Below, piece after piece: positions 9,472 to 20,975 of a stretch of 64,000 bases of DNA. The notes beneath the pieces are model-generated. The model was not told the DNA's origin and did not search any database. It saw only the letters and a program-made list of their open reading frames with translations. Made by a program: the position numbers and the translations under genes. Positions within the stretch are counted from its first letter, which is position 1. Each line of letters opens with the position of its first letter. Source of the stretch: Hydrogenophilales bacterium 16-64-40 (GTDB taxonomy: Bacteria; Pseudomonadota; Gammaproteobacteria; Burkholderiales; Thiobacillaceae); assembly GCA_002256995.1 (NCBI GenBank), contig NCGX01000003.1, positions 1 to 64,000 of the forward strand. The letters are read 5' to 3'.

Positions 9472-10181
9472 GCCGCGGCCGCCTCGATGGCCACGTCTTC
9501 CACCACGCGGCCGTCCTGGAAGCGGATGCGCCGCCGCGCATAGGCGGCGATGTCGGCTTCGTGGGTGACCAGCACCAGGGTGATGCCTTCTTCGCGGTTG
9601 AGCTGGCTGAAGAAGCCCATCACCTGACGGCTGGTCTCGCTGTCGAGGTTGCCGGTCGGCTCGTCGGCGAAAATGATGCGCGGCCGCGTGGCCAGCGCGC
9701 GCGCAATCGCCACCCGCTGCTGCTGGCCGCCCGACAGCTGCAGCGGCGTGTGGTGCGAGCGCTCGCCCAGGCCGACCCGGTCGAGCGTCGCCTGCGCCTG
9801 CCGCCGCCGCGCCTCGCGCCCCATGCCGGCATACATCAGCGGCAGCGCGACGTTGTCGAGCGCGGTCAGCTTGGGCAGCAGGTTGAAGCCCTGAAAAACG
9901 AAGCCGATCTCGCGGTTGCGCAGCGCCGCCAGCTGATCCGACGTCATCCGGCTGACGTCCTTGCCGTCGAGGTGATAGCTGCCGCGGGTGGGGCGGTCGA
10001 GGCAGCCGAGCAGGTTCATGAAGGTGCTCTTGCCCGAGCCCGACGCGCCCATGATGGCGACGAACTCGCCCGCGGCAATGCTGAGGCTCACCCCGCGCAG
10101 CGCCTGGAACACGCCGGCGCCGGTCGGGTAGTCCTTCTCGATATCCACCACCTCGATCAGCGGCTTGCCGGATTCCGCCAT
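9468..10181 (-). CDS. MacB/LolD-type ABC transporter ATPase
   Basis: A 237-residue ATP-binding subunit. Walker [10 protein letters not shown], signature LSGGQQQR, Walker [13 protein letters not shown] and the switch His in LVTHEAD are all visible. It energises the adjacent permease, with which it overlaps as ATGA. Its own start overlaps the stop of the membrane-fusion gene as TGATG. MacB and LolD ATPases are hard to separate by sequence; context favours MacB. Confidence 0.95.
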   Translation of the reverse strand: MAESGKPLIEVVDIEKDYPTGAGVFQALRGVSLSIAAGEFVAIMGASGSGKSTFMNLLGCLDRPTRGSYHLDGKDVSRMTSDQLAALRNREIGFVFQGFNLLPKLTALDNVALPLMYAGMGREARRRQAQATLDRVGLGERSHHTPLQLSGGQQQRVAIARALATRPRIIFADEPTGNLDSETSRQVMGFFSQLNREEGITLVLVTHEADIAAYARRRIRFQDGRVVEDVAIEAAAA

Positions 10182-11308
10182 CAGAACAGGCGCCCGCGCG
10201 GCATGCTGCCGTTGTCCTTTTTCGCCGCCAGGTCGGCCAGGATCACCGCATCGCCCCGCTTCAGTTCGCCCGAAACGATCTCGGTGTAGGCCTTGTCGCT
10301 GATCCCGGTTCTGACCGCCACCCGCACCGGTTGGCCGTCTGCGCCCAGCACGTGGACCGCCGCGCCGCGCGGCGTGCTGCCGCGCTCTGCGGCCGGATCG
10401 ACCGGCGGGCGGAAGCGCAGCGCCGCCGTCGGCACCCGCAGCACGTCAGCGCGTGTTTCGACTTCCACCCGCAGATTGGCGGTCATCCCCGGCATCAGCG
10501 CCAGGTCGGGGTTGGCGACATCGACCACCACGTTGTAGGTGACCACGTTCTGTTCGGTCCGGGCATTCAGCCGCACCTGCCGCACTGCACCGCTGTATTG
10601 GGCGTCGGGAAACGCATCGACCAGAAACTTCACCGGCTGGCCCACCTTGACCTGCCCGATGTCGGCTTCCGACACCGTGGAATCGATCTGCATCCGGGTC
10701 AGGTCCTTGCCGATCTGGAACAAGGTCGGCGTCTGGAAGCTCGCCGCCACGGTCTGGCCGACGTCGACCTGACGGTTGATCACGGTGCCGTCGACCGGCG
10801 ATCGGATCACCGTGAAGCCCAGATTGGTCTGGTCGCGCGTCACCTGCGCGCGCGCCACCCGCACCTGCGCCATCGCCTGCTCGCGCGCGGCCAGCGCCTG
10901 GTCGAGTTCCTGGCGCGACACGTACTCCTGCCCGAACAGCGTCCGCATCCGCGCGGCGTTGGCCTCGGCCAGCCTCAGCTGCGCCTGCGCGTTGGCCAGG
11001 TTGGCGCTGCTCTGCGCCAGCGCCGCCTGGAACAGTGCGGGGTCGAGCTCGGCCAGCACCTGCCCGGCCTTCACTTGCTGGTTGAAGTCCGCCTCGATGC
11101 GCCGCACCGTGCCCGACACCTGGGTGCCGACGTTGACCAGGACGACGGGGTTGAGCGTGCCGTTGGCCGACACCTGCGCGCTGATGTCGCCGCGGTCCAC
11201 CGTCGCGGTCCGGTATTGCGCTTCGGCCGGCTTGCCCTGGCTGCTCCACCACCACCCCGCTGCGGCGATCACGATGACCAGCAGCACCCACATTCCTGTT
11301 TTTTTCAT
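10181..11308 (-). CDS. MacA-like periplasmic adaptor (membrane fusion protein)
   Basis: A 375-residue RND/ABC-type adaptor. It has one N-terminal membrane anchor (MKKTGMWVLLVIVIAAAGWW), a lipoyl-like half-motif (ISAQVSANGTLNPV), a coiled-coil hairpin (about 85-150, AQAQLRLAEANAARMR), a second half-motif (SPVDGTVINRQVDVGQ) and beta-barrel domains. It bridges the inner-membrane MacB-like complex to the TolC homologue. The start at 11308 overlaps the TolC-gene stop as ATGA. Confidence 0.93.
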   Translation of the reverse strand: MKKTGMWVLLVIVIAAAGWWWSSQGKPAEAQYRTATVDRGDISAQVSANGTLNPVVLVNVGTQVSGTVRRIEADFNQQVKAGQVLAELDPALFQAALAQSSANLANAQAQLRLAEANAARMRTLFGQEYVSRQELDQALAAREQAMAQVRVARAQVTRDQTNLGFTVIRSPVDGTVINRQVDVGQTVAASFQTPTLFQIGKDLTRMQIDSTVSEADIGQVKVGQPVKFLVDAFPDAQYSGAVRQVRLNARTEQNVVTYNVVVDVANPDLALMPGMTANLRVEVETRADVLRVPTAALRFRPPVDPAAERGSTPRGAAVHVLGADGQPVRVAVRTGISDKAYTEIVSGELKRGDAVILADLAAKKDNGSMPRGRLF

Positions 11309-12687
11309 TGCACGGTTTCCTGTTGCACGCGTTCCATCCAGTCCCAGCTCAGTTCGCCCATGGCCTGCGCCAGCTCGGCCCGCGCCACCCGCAGGCCGAG
11401 CCGGGTCTGCAGTTGGCCTTGGCGCGCCTGCGCCAGGTTGGCCTGCGCGGAGAGCACGTCGAGCAGAATGCCGAGCCCGGCCTGATAGCGGCCGAGCGCC
11501 AGTTTTTCGGCGGCAGCGGCACTTTCCACCAGATCGGCGCTGCGGCTGTCCGCCTCGGTCTCGCTGCGCAGGCGGTAAAAAGTGCGCCACACCTCCAGCG
11601 CCACTTGGTTGCCGACGCGGTCGCGCTCGGCCGCCGCCAGTTCGGCCTGGGTCTCTGCGGCGGCAATCTGATAGGCGCTGCGGTAACCGGTGAACAGCGG
11701 GATCGTCAGATTGACCCCTAGGCTGGAGCTGGTAGCGGCCAGCGTACCGCTATCCTGCCGGCGCGCATCGAAAAAAGCCGACAGGCGTGGCTTCCCTTCG
11801 GATTCGGCGCTGCGCACGCCGGCCTCGCGCGCGGCCAGCGTGGCCTCGGCGGCGCGCAATTCCGGCCGGCGGGTACGCGCGGCCTCGATCAACGCCTCCA
11901 CCGCACGGCCCAGGTCGAGCGTCTGGCTGAAGGCGGCCTCGTCGTCCTGCAGCGTCCAGGCAGTCTGGCTGACATCCCCCATCAGGGCGGCCAGCTCGCC
12001 GCGCAGCCGCGCGGCTTCGCCTTCGGCGCGAATGCGCTCGATCTGGCGCTGGGTATGCACGGTCTTTGCCTGCAGGCGGTCCAGCGGGATGGCGGTGCCC
12101 ACCTCCACCCGTGCCGTAGCGGCTTTCAGCGCTTCCAGCGCGGACGCCTCGGTTTCACGGGCGGTGGTGACAGCGCCCTGTGCCGTCAGCAGGTTGAAAT
12201 AGGCGGTGACGGTTTGCAGATACAGCAGGCGCACGCTCGCGTCGTGGCTGGCGCGCGCGGCGGCCAGCAGCGCCTCTGCGGCATCGCTTCGCGCGGCGCG
12301 CCCGCCAAAATCAAACAGCAGATACTGCGCATCCAGCCCGAATTGCCAGGCGCTGCGGTCGTCCGCCAGCGCATCGTCGCCATTGCGCGCCAGACGGCCG
12401 CTGAGCGAAATGTCGGGCAGGTACGCGCTTTGCGCCTGCCCGAGCTCGGCGGCGCGCAGCCGCGCCGTGAGCCAGGCGCTGCGGGTGGCGGGATTGGCGC
12501 ACAGCGCACGCTCGACCGCGCGCGCCAGCGTGAGCGTGCCGGCAACGGCCGTCGAATCGCAGGCGGTTGCGGGGCGCAGCTCGGCTGCCAGCGACGGCAG
12601 CGTGCGCCCCAGCACCCTGAAGGGATCCGCGGCCGAAGCCGCGCCGCTGAACAGCATCACCAGCAGCAAAGAAAGTCGTAGATTCAA
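11305..12687 (-). CDS. TolC-family outer membrane efflux protein
   Basis: A 460-residue outer membrane factor with a signal peptide (MNLRLSLLLVMLFSGAASA) and the two internally repeated OEP domains, each of long helices joined by beta segments (for example ADDRSAWQFGLDAQYLLFDFGG and LAATSSSLGVNLTIPLFTGY). It is the first gene of a four-gene overlapping efflux operon (TolC, MacA-like, ATPase, permease). The promoter should lie in the 139-nt gap shared with mutM. Confidence 0.94.
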   Translation of the reverse strand: MNLRLSLLLVMLFSGAASAADPFRVLGRTLPSLAAELRPATACDSTAVAGTLTLARAVERALCANPATRSAWLTARLRAAELGQAQSAYLPDISLSGRLARNGDDALADDRSAWQFGLDAQYLLFDFGGRAARSDAAEALLAAARASHDASVRLLYLQTVTAYFNLLTAQGAVTTARETEASALEALKAATARVEVGTAIPLDRLQAKTVHTQRQIERIRAEGEAARLRGELAALMGDVSQTAWTLQDDEAAFSQTLDLGRAVEALIEAARTRRPELRAAEATLAAREAGVRSAESEGKPRLSAFFDARRQDSGTLAATSSSLGVNLTIPLFTGYRSAYQIAAAETQAELAAAERDRVGNQVALEVWRTFYRLRSETEADSRSADLVESAAAAEKLALGRYQAGLGILLDVLSAQANLAQARQGQLQTRLGLRVARAELAQAMGELSWDWMERVQQETVQ

Positions 12688-12780
12688 AATTGGATTGGGA
12701 AGGCTTCAGGGATTGAAGTGCGGTATATAGAATCGCAGTGTATTGGTTCGGTTCCCGCTTGCGCGCGCAAAATAGTGCCA

Positions 12781-12798
12781 GGCGCCAAGCGTGGCGCC
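12781..12798. repeat. Perfect hairpin upstream of mutM
   Basis: GGCGCCA and TGGCGCC, 7 bp each with a 4-nt loop, lie 28 nt before the mutM start in the divergent tolC/mutM gap. No T-run follows, so it is not a classical terminator. It may lie in the mutM leader; no function is evident. Confidence 0.4.
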
Positions 12799-12826
12799 GA
12801 TTTCTCCCTTGATCGAAGCCCGCCCC

Positions 12827-13639
12827 ATGCCCGAATTACCCGAAGTCGAAACCACCCGCCTGGGCCTGTTGCCGCGCCTGCAGGGCCGCGCGCTCAGGCG
12901 CATTGTGGTACGCAACCCGCGCCTGCGCTGGCCGGTGCCGGACGATCTGGAGGCCCGGCTGGCGGGGCTGACGCTCAATTCGCTCGCCCGGCGCGGAAAA
13001 TACCTGCTGTTCGATTTCGGCCCCGTCACCCAGATCGTGCATCTGGGCATGTCGGGCAGCCTGCGCTTTGCCGCGCCCGGCGAGCCGGCCGCCCTGCACG
13101 ACCATGTCGACTGGCTGTTCGACGACGGCACCACGCTCAGGCTGCGTGACCCGCGCCGTTTCGGCGCGGTGCTGTGGACCGATGACGTGGCACGGCATCC
13201 GCTGCTGGCGCACCTGGGGCCGGAGCCGCTGACGCCGGCGTTCGATGCGGCCACCCTCCATGCGCAGTGCCAGCGCCGCAGCGCCGCGATCAAGCAGGTC
13301 ATCATGGATGCGCAGGTGGTCGTCGGCGTCGGCAACATCTATGCGTCCGAGTCGCTGTTCCATGCCGGCATCCGCCCCACCACTGCCGCGCGCCGCCTCA
13401 GCCGCCCGGCCTGCGCGCGGCTGGCGGCGGCGATCAAACAGGTGCTGACGGCGGCGATTGCCGCCGGCGGCAGTTCGCTGCGCGACTACGTCGCGAGCGA
13501 CGGCGAACTGGGCTACTTCCAGCTGCAAACGCGGGTGTACGACCGCGCCGGCCTGCCCTGCAAGACCTGCGCCACGCCGGTCCGCCGCATCGTGCAAGGG
13601 CAGCGCGCCAGTTTTTACTGCCCGACCTGCCAACGCTGA
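12827..13639 (+). CDS. mutM: Formamidopyrimidine-DNA glycosylase
   Basis: A 270-residue Fpg/MutM, a base-excision glycosylase/AP lyase for 8-oxoguanine. After Met removal the N-terminus is PELPEVET, with the Schiff-base Pro and catalytic Glu. The conserved Lys lies in RRGKYL, the helix-two-turn-helix region includes QVVVGVGNIYASE, and the C-terminal zinc finger CKTC...CPTC is intact. The start at 12827 is fixed by the obligate MPELPE; longer in-frame ATGs are spurious. Confidence 0.98.
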   Translation: MPELPEVETTRLGLLPRLQGRALRRIVVRNPRLRWPVPDDLEARLAGLTLNSLARRGKYLLFDFGPVTQIVHLGMSGSLRFAAPGEPAALHDHVDWLFDDGTTLRLRDPRRFGAVLWTDDVARHPLLAHLGPEPLTPAFDAATLHAQCQRRSAAIKQVIMDAQVVVGVGNIYASESLFHAGIRPTTAARRLSRPACARLAAAIKQVLTAAIAAGGSSLRDYVASDGELGYFQLQTRVYDRAGLPCKTCATPVRRIVQGQRASFYCPTCQR

Positions 13640-13702
13640 GGCAGTCCTGCCACCGAATCAAGTTTGTCATTAAGATGCCGTTAAATTACAGCGATTTATC
13701 TG

Positions 13703-15679
13703 ATGGATAGCCCCATGAAACCCACAACCCTGGTTGACGAATTCGAGCATTACAGTGCCTGGCGCGACGCCGTGTTCGTGCGCGTCGCGGCGCTGCGCGA
13801 CTGGCTCAACACGCAGGAACTGGGCGACGCCGAATCCGAGATGCGGCTGAACCAACTGCTGGGGCGGCTTCAGGAAGACACGCTGAACGTGGCCTTTGTC
13901 GCCGAGTTTTCGCGCGGCAAGTCCGAACTGATCAACGCGATTTTCTTCTCGGATTACCGCCAGCGCGTGCTGCCATCGTCCGCCGGGCGCACCACCATGT
14001 GCCCCACCGAGCTGTATTACACCCCCACCCGGCACCCCTCGCTGCGCCTGTTGCCAATCGACACCAAAACCCGCGAGGGCAGCATTGCCGACTTCAAGCG
14101 CGATCCTGGCGCCTGGACCGAATTCCCGCTCAATCTCGATTCGGCCGAGGAGATGAGTGCCATCCTGATGCGGCTGGCCGACACCATGCCGGTCGACGCG
14201 GCCACCGCCGAAACCTACGGCCTGATCAACCGCGATGACGAGGAAACCGCGCGCAGCCTGGAACGTGATGGCTGCATCACCATTCCACGCTGGCGCCATG
14301 CGCTGATCAACTTTCCGCATCCGCTGCTAAAGCAGGGACTGGTCATCCTCGACACGCCGGGCCTGAACGCCATCGGCACCGAGCCCGAACTGACGCTCAA
14401 CATGCTGCCCAGCGCGCACGCCGTGCTGTTCCTGCTGTCCGCCGACACCGGCGTCACCAAGTCGGACATCGAAATCTGGCGTCAATACATCGCCCCGGTG
14501 CAGGGGGCCAGCCGGGCGCGGCTGGTGGTACTGAACAAGATCGACGGCCTCTGGGACGAACTCAAGACAGGCGCTGAAATCGACGCCGAAATCGCCAAGC
14601 AGGTCGCCGGCAGCGCAGCCTTGCTCGACCTGCCCGCCAGCCAGGTCTACCCGGTGTCGGCGCAGAAGGCGCTGGTCGCCAAGGTGAAGAACGATCCCGC
14701 CCTGCTGGCGAGGAGCCGCCTGCCGGAACTGGAAGCCGCGCTGACCCAGGAACTGATTCCCTGCAAGCAGGCGCTGGTCAGCGAATCGGCCCAGGCCAGC
14801 GTGGAGGACGTGGTCATCAACACCACCGAATTGCTGGAAACCCGGCTCGCCACCCTTCAGGATCAGGTCGACGAACTCGAAGGGCTGCGCGGCAAGAACC
14901 GCGACGTCATCCAGCACCTGATGGTCAAGGCCAACGAGGACAAGCAGCAGTTCGAGCGCGGCCTGCAGCAGTTCAACGCGCTGCGCAATGTGTTCGCCTC
15001 ACAGGTCGACACGCTGCGGCGGCATCTCGGCATGCAGGCGCTGCGCGGCGAGGTGCAGCAGACCCGGCAGGCGATGGAAAAAAGCCATTTCAGCATGGGC
15101 CTGCGCGAGGCGATGGGGCGGTTCTTTGGCCAAGTGGATGGCAACCTGAAGGCTTCAGCGGAATCGGTCCAGGAAATCCGCGCCATGATGACGGCGATGT
15201 ACCAGAAATTCAGCGACGAGCATGGGCTGGCTGCGGTCAACCCGCCGGATCACAGCCTGCGCAAATACCGCAAGGAAATGGCGCGGCTGGAGCGCATTTT
15301 CGACGAGCGCTTCAACACGGTTTTCAAGATGCTGACCGTGGGCCAGCACCAACTGACCGCGCGCTTTTTCGAGACGCTGGCCAGCAAGGTGGTGCAGGTG
15401 TTCGAACTCGCCAACAGCGAAACCGAAGCCTGGCTGAAGGCGCTGATCTCGCCGATGGAAACCCAGGTTCGCGAACACAAGATCCAGCTCAAGCGCCGCC
15501 TGGAAAGCGTCAGCCGCATCCATGCCGCGACCGAAACGCTGGATGACCGTATCGCCGAACTCGAGGCGTCAATCGGAACCGCGAGCGATCAACTGGACCA
15601 GCTGGCGCGAATCAACGCGCGCATCGTCGATGCCCTGTCGGATGACCTGACCGAGGCGCGACTGGCCAAAACGGCCTGA
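13703..15679 (+). CDS. Dynamin-family GTPase (bacterial dynamin-like protein)
   Basis: A 658-residue protein (or 654 if the ATG at 13715 is used; neither has a strong ribosome binding site). The GTPase domain (about 55-330) carries the P-loop AEFSRGKSELIN, G3 VILDTPGLN and G4 VVLNKIDG. The first P-loop glycine is replaced by Ala. After it come long amphipathic/coiled-coil helices (about 370-450 and 590-650) as in the stalk of bacterial dynamin-like proteins. Such proteins remodel or protect membranes; this one has no dedicated partner beside it. It converges on the ferredoxin gene with one base between the stop codons. Confidence 0.85.
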   Translation: MDSPMKPTTLVDEFEHYSAWRDAVFVRVAALRDWLNTQELGDAESEMRLNQLLGRLQEDTLNVAFVAEFSRGKSELINAIFFSDYRQRVLPSSAGRTTMCPTELYYTPTRHPSLRLLPIDTKTREGSIADFKRDPGAWTEFPLNLDSAEEMSAILMRLADTMPVDAATAETYGLINRDDEETARSLERDGCITIPRWRHALINFPHPLLKQGLVILDTPGLNAIGTEPELTLNMLPSAHAVLFLLSADTGVTKSDIEIWRQYIAPVQGASRARLVVLNKIDGLWDELKTGAEIDAEIAKQVAGSAALLDLPASQVYPVSAQKALVAKVKNDPALLARSRLPELEAALTQELIPCKQALVSESAQASVEDVVINTTELLETRLATLQDQVDELEGLRGKNRDVIQHLMVKANEDKQQFERGLQQFNALRNVFASQVDTLRRHLGMQALRGEVQQTRQAMEKSHFSMGLREAMGRFFGQVDGNLKASAESVQEIRAMMTAMYQKFSDEHGLAAVNPPDHSLRKYRKEMARLERIFDERFNTVFKMLTVGQHQLTARFFETLASKVVQVFELANSETEAWLKALISPMETQVREHKIQLKRRLESVSRIHAATETLDDRIAELEASIGTASDQLDQLARINARIVDALSDDLTEARLAKTA

Positions 15680-15680
15680 A

Positions 15681-17005
<1,325 letters not shown>

Positions 17006-17016
<11 letters not shown>

Positions 17017-18313
17017 GGCCTGTCCCCACCACCACGGTCACCAGCTGGTCGGGGTCGATGCGGCGGGCAAACGCCTGCTTCACCGCCGCCACATCGACCG
17101 CATCGACCTGCTGGACCCACGTGTCCAGATAGTCGAGCGGCAAGTTGTAGAAGCCGATCACCGACAGGTAATCGAGGATTTTGCGGTTGCTGTCGATGCG
17201 CAAGGGGAATCCGCCGGTGAGATTGGATTTGGCCTGGGTGAGCTCGGCCTCGGAGGGGCCATCGGCAATGAACTGCCGCAGCGTTGCCTGCGCCACTTTC
17301 AAGGCGTCGTCGGTCTGCTCCAGCTTGGTCTGCAGCCCCAACTGGAACGGCCCGGCCTCACTCATCGGCTGAAAATAGCTGTAGGCGCTGTAGGCATAGC
17401 CGCGCTTGTCGCGCACCTCCTTCAACAGCCGCGAGTCGAAGCCGCCGCCGCCCAGCACGTAATTGCCGACGAACAGCGGGAAGTAATCGGGGTCGTTGCG
17501 CGCCATGCCTACCGCGCCCATCAGCACGTGGCTTTGCGTGGAGGGATGGGCGATGCGCTTGTCGGATACCGCTGCCGGCGCAGGCTGCGGCAGCGCGGGC
17601 AGCGCCGGCGCCTGCGACAGACCGGCCGTCAGACGAACCGCGATGGCTTCGGCCTCGGCGCGCGTGACGTCACCCATCAGTGAAATCACCACGTTGGGCA
17701 CGCTGTAGTGCGTGCGGTAAAACGCCTGCAGGTCGCTGCGCGTCAGCCGTTCGAGGGCAGCGGGCTCGCCCGCCGTATCGTGCGCATAAGGATGCGCGCC
17801 ATACAGCGCGCGGTAAAACGCCTTGCTGGCGACGGTGCCCGGATCGGCCTCGGCTTCGCGGATCGACGCGATCAGGCGCTGTTTTTCGCGCTTGACCACC
17901 GCCTGCGGAAAATCGGGCCGCTGCAGCACCTGCGCGAGGAGTTCGAGCGCCTTCTCCCTTTCGCTGGCCGACGACAGGGTGCGCAGCGTCACACCGGCGC
18001 GGTCGCGATCGAGGTGCCCCGACAGCACCGCGCCCACATCGGCCAGGCGATGAGCGATCGCGGTGTCGGAGAGGCCGCCTGCGCCCTGATCGAGCAGTCC
18101 GTGGGTCAGCTGGGCGAGGCCCGCCTTGCCGGCGGGATCGCGGGCGCTGCCGGCGGGGAAATCGACCGCGACATCAAGCATCGGCAGTTCATGGCTTTCG
18201 ACAAAGAGCACCCGCGCGCCCTGCGGCGTTTGCCAGTGCTGGATGGTGAGCGCGGCCTGCGCCGACAGCGGCAGGGCCAGCAACAGGACAACAAGGAAGG
18301 GCTTGATCAACAT
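17006..18313 (-). CDS. M16-family (pitrilysin-like) protein lacking the zinc motif
   Basis: A 435-residue exported M16 peptidase homologue with a signal peptide (MLIKPFLVVLLLALPLSAQA). The catalytic HxxEH is absent: the matching position reads LAQLTHGLLDQ. The substrate-binding C-terminal part (ALYGAHPYAH, NVVISLMGDV, GGGGFDSRLLKEVRDKRGYAYS) is kept. This is the usual non-catalytic partner of a paired zinc peptidase, and the active partner is the gene just upstream. It probably forms a heterodimeric periplasmic peptidase. Confidence 0.9.
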
Positions 18314-18362
18314 GGTTTTGACTGCCGGGAATTGAATGGACAGGACTCTAATTGAGGGCGCA

Positions 18363-19721
18363 TTAATGAGCATGGCGCACTCCCGGCACGTTGGCGCGAG
18401 CAGGCTGCGCGTCCAGCGGTTGCGGATCGAGCTCGGCCACGCTGAGCCAGTCATCCTGCAGCCATTGCCGCGCGGCGGCCTGCACCTCGGCGGCCGTCAC
18501 CGCGCGCAGCTTGTCGACCCGGCCGGCCAACGCCGCAGGCGGCAGCCCGGCGATCACGTAATCGCCCAGCTGCATGGCCTGATAAAACAGCGAGTCGCGC
18601 TGATAAACGTCGGCCGCGATGACCTGCGCCTTGACCCGTGCCAGCTCCGCCTCGCTGATGCCTTCTCGCTGAACCCGTTCGAGTTCCTTGCGAATGGCTT
18701 TTTCCAGTGCGGCCACCGATTTGCCCTTCGCCGGCGTCGCATCGATCATGAACATGCCCGGACCGCGCGCGATGGCGTCATAGCCCGCGCTCGCGTTGAC
18801 CGCGATCTGCTGGGTCTTGACCAGCGATGTCTGCAGCCGCGCCGAGTCATTGCCGGACAGCACGCCGGCCAGAATCTGCAACGCGTAAGGCGTGGTGTCC
18901 TGCTCCCAGTCCTTGAGGATGGGGGCATGCCAGACCATCAGCAGATAGGGCAGCTGCGCCGGCGCCTTCACCACGATGCGCTTCACACCGACCTGCGCGG
19001 GCTCGGCCTGCGGCTTGCGTTCGGGCAAGGCACGCGCCGGCAGCACACCAAAATACTGTTTAGCCAGTGCAATCACCTCGTCGGCCTTGACGTCGCCTGC
19101 CACCACCAAGGTGGCGTTGTTGGGCCCATACCAACTCGCATACCAGTCGCGCGCATCCTGCGCGGTCATGTTCTGCAGATCATCCATCCAACCGATGATG
19201 GGGCGACGGTAAGGGTGTGCCTGGTAGGCCGTCGCCATCAGGCGTTCGTACAGCACCGATTGCGGCTGGTCGTCGGTGCGCAGCCGGCGCTCTTCCATCA
19301 CCACCTGGATTTCCTTGGCGAACAGCGCGTCGCTGATGACGAGGTTGGCCATGCGGTCGGCCTCCAGCTCCATTGACAGGGCCAGCCGGTCTTTCTGCAT
19401 CTGCTGGAAATACGCCGTGTAATCGCGGCTGGTGAACGCATTCTCGCGCCCGCCGGCGGCGGCAATGCGTTTCGAAAACTCGCCCGGCGGCACGTTCTTC
19501 GTGCCCTTGAACATCATGTGCTCGAGCACGTGCGCAACGCCAGTGGTGCCGTTGAACTCGTCCATCGAGCCGGCGCGGTACCACACCTGCGACACCATCA
19601 CCGGCGCGCGGCGATCCTCGTGCACGATCACCCGCATCCCGTTGTCCAACGTGACGTCCGTCACCGCTGCCTGTGCGCTGCCCAGCAGCAGCGCCAACCC
19701 GATTGCCCATAGACTGCGCAT
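18363..19721 (-). CDS. M16-family zinc metallopeptidase (pitrilysin-like)
   Basis: A 452-residue exported peptidase. The start at 19721 (MRSLWAIGLALLLGSAQA signal peptide) is preceded by AGAGGTG 8 nt upstream; the further-upstream in-frame ATG is not used. The zinc motif HVLEH (in GVAHVLEHMMFKGT) with the downstream Glu region is intact. It is the catalytic member of the M16 pair. The substrate is unknown. Confidence 0.93.
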   Translation of the reverse strand: MRSLWAIGLALLLGSAQAAVTDVTLDNGMRVIVHEDRRAPVMVSQVWYRAGSMDEFNGTTGVAHVLEHMMFKGTKNVPPGEFSKRIAAAGGRENAFTSRDYTAYFQQMQKDRLALSMELEADRMANLVISDALFAKEIQVVMEERRLRTDDQPQSVLYERLMATAYQAHPYRRPIIGWMDDLQNMTAQDARDWYASWYGPNNATLVVAGDVKADEVIALAKQYFGVLPARALPERKPQAEPAQVGVKRIVVKAPAQLPYLLMVWHAPILKDWEQDTTPYALQILAGVLSGNDSARLQTSLVKTQQIAVNASAGYDAIARGPGMFMIDATPAKGKSVAALEKAIRKELERVQREGISEAELARVKAQVIAADVYQRDSLFYQAMQLGDYVIAGLPPAALAGRVDKLRAVTAAEVQAAARQWLQDDWLSVAELDPQPLDAQPARANVPGVRHAH

Positions 19722-19915
19722 GGAATTCACCTCTGATTGCATGAGTTTGAGTGTCCCAGGAAACCGCAGTCTGATGGGCGCATTCCGACGAATACCATTG
19801 AAAATGAAAAAACAGTCTGCATACGAAAATCCTTAAGCGTGTGAGCGATCATCTGCGGTTTTCAGGGTGATAAGATACAGCGTCCGTCAAACAGTTGTGC
19901 TGACTGCCTCAATCC

Positions 19916-20962
19916 GTGTTTAGTTTCTTCAAGTCCAAGCCCGCTCCCGAACCCGAAGCGCCCAAGCCCGAACAGCCGGCGGTGCAGCCCGCGCCGAGTC
20001 CTGCACCGCTCGAGCCGGCCGCTGCCGAGGCGCGCCCGGGCTGGGCGCAACGCCTGAAGCAGGGCCTCGCCAAAACCCGCGACCGCCTAGGCGGCCAGCT
20101 GTCCGGCCTGTTCGGCGTCGGCCGCAAGATTGACGCCGAGCTGTTCGATGAGCTCGAAACCATCCTCATCACGGCAGATGTCGGCGTCGACGCCACCCAG
20201 TCGCTGCTCGACGCCCTGCAGAAAAAAGTGCGGCGAGAGAATCTGACCGAGGCGTCCGAGCTGCAGGCCGCGTTGAAGGAAGCGCTGGTCGATCTTCTGA
20301 AACCGCTCGAAGCGCCGCTCGACGTCACCCCGCACAAGCCCTTCATCCTGATGCTGGCCGGCGTCAACGGCGCCGGCAAGACCACCACCATCGGCAAGCT
20401 CGCCAAGCTCTATCAGTCGCAAGGCCTGTCGGTGCTGCTGGCCGCCGGCGACACCTTCCGCGCCGCGGCGCGCGAGCAGCTTCAGGTCTGGGGCGAGCGC
20501 AACAACGTCACCGTCATCAGCCAGGAAAAGGGCGACTCCGCCGCGGTGATCTTCGACGCCATCCAGGCCGCGCGGGCGCGGGGCATCGACGTGGTGCTGG
20601 CCGACACCGCCGGCCGTCTGCCGACCCAACTGCACCTGATGGAAGAGATCAGGAAGGTCAAGCGGGTGATCGAAAAAGCCGCCCCCGGCGCGCCGCACGA
20701 AGTGCTGCTGGTGCTCGACGCCAACACCGGACAGAACGCCGTGACCCAGGTCAAGGCATTCGACGACGCGCTCGGCGTGACCGGCCTGGTGCTGACCAAG
20801 CTCGACGGCACCGCCAAGGGCGGCGCGATTGCCGCCATCGCCCAGGCCCGCGCGCACCCGGCGCGGCCGATCCCGGTGCGCTACATCGGCGTGGGCGAAA
20901 CCGTCGATGATCTGCGGCCCTTCGACGCCCGCGAATTCGTCGAGGCCATTTTCCCTGCTTAA
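19916..20962 (+). CDS. ftsY: Signal recognition particle receptor FtsY
   Basis: A 348-residue SRP GTPase with a GTG start at 19916 ([18 protein letters not shown]). It has a short Pro/Glu/Ala-rich acidic N-terminal segment, the four-helix N domain (about 45-135) and the G domain with [21 protein letters not shown] and [10 protein letters not shown]. It docks ribosome-SRP complexes at the inner membrane. It heads the ftsY-ftsE-ftsX-rpoH block, the standard proteobacterial order. Confidence 0.97.
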   Translation: MFSFFKSKPAPEPEAPKPEQPAVQPAPSPAPLEPAAAEARPGWAQRLKQGLAKTRDRLGGQLSGLFGVGRKIDAELFDELETILITADVGVDATQSLLDALQKKVRRENLTEASELQAALKEALVDLLKPLEAPLDVTPHKPFILMLAGVNGAGKTTTIGKLAKLYQSQGLSVLLAAGDTFRAAAREQLQVWGERNNVTVISQEKGDSAAVIFDAIQAARARGIDVVLADTAGRLPTQLHLMEEIRKVKRVIEKAAPGAPHEVLLVLDANTGQNAVTQVKAFDDALGVTGLVLTKLDGTAKGGAIAAIAQARAHPARPIPVRYIGVGETVDDLRPFDAREFVEAIFPA

Positions 20963-20975
20963 AGCAGCTCAGCGC

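Noticed and set aside
12688-12826. A regulator gene or riboswitch in the tolC/mutM gap
   Set aside because: No open frame with a start signal and no conserved RNA fold recognised; only a short hairpin.
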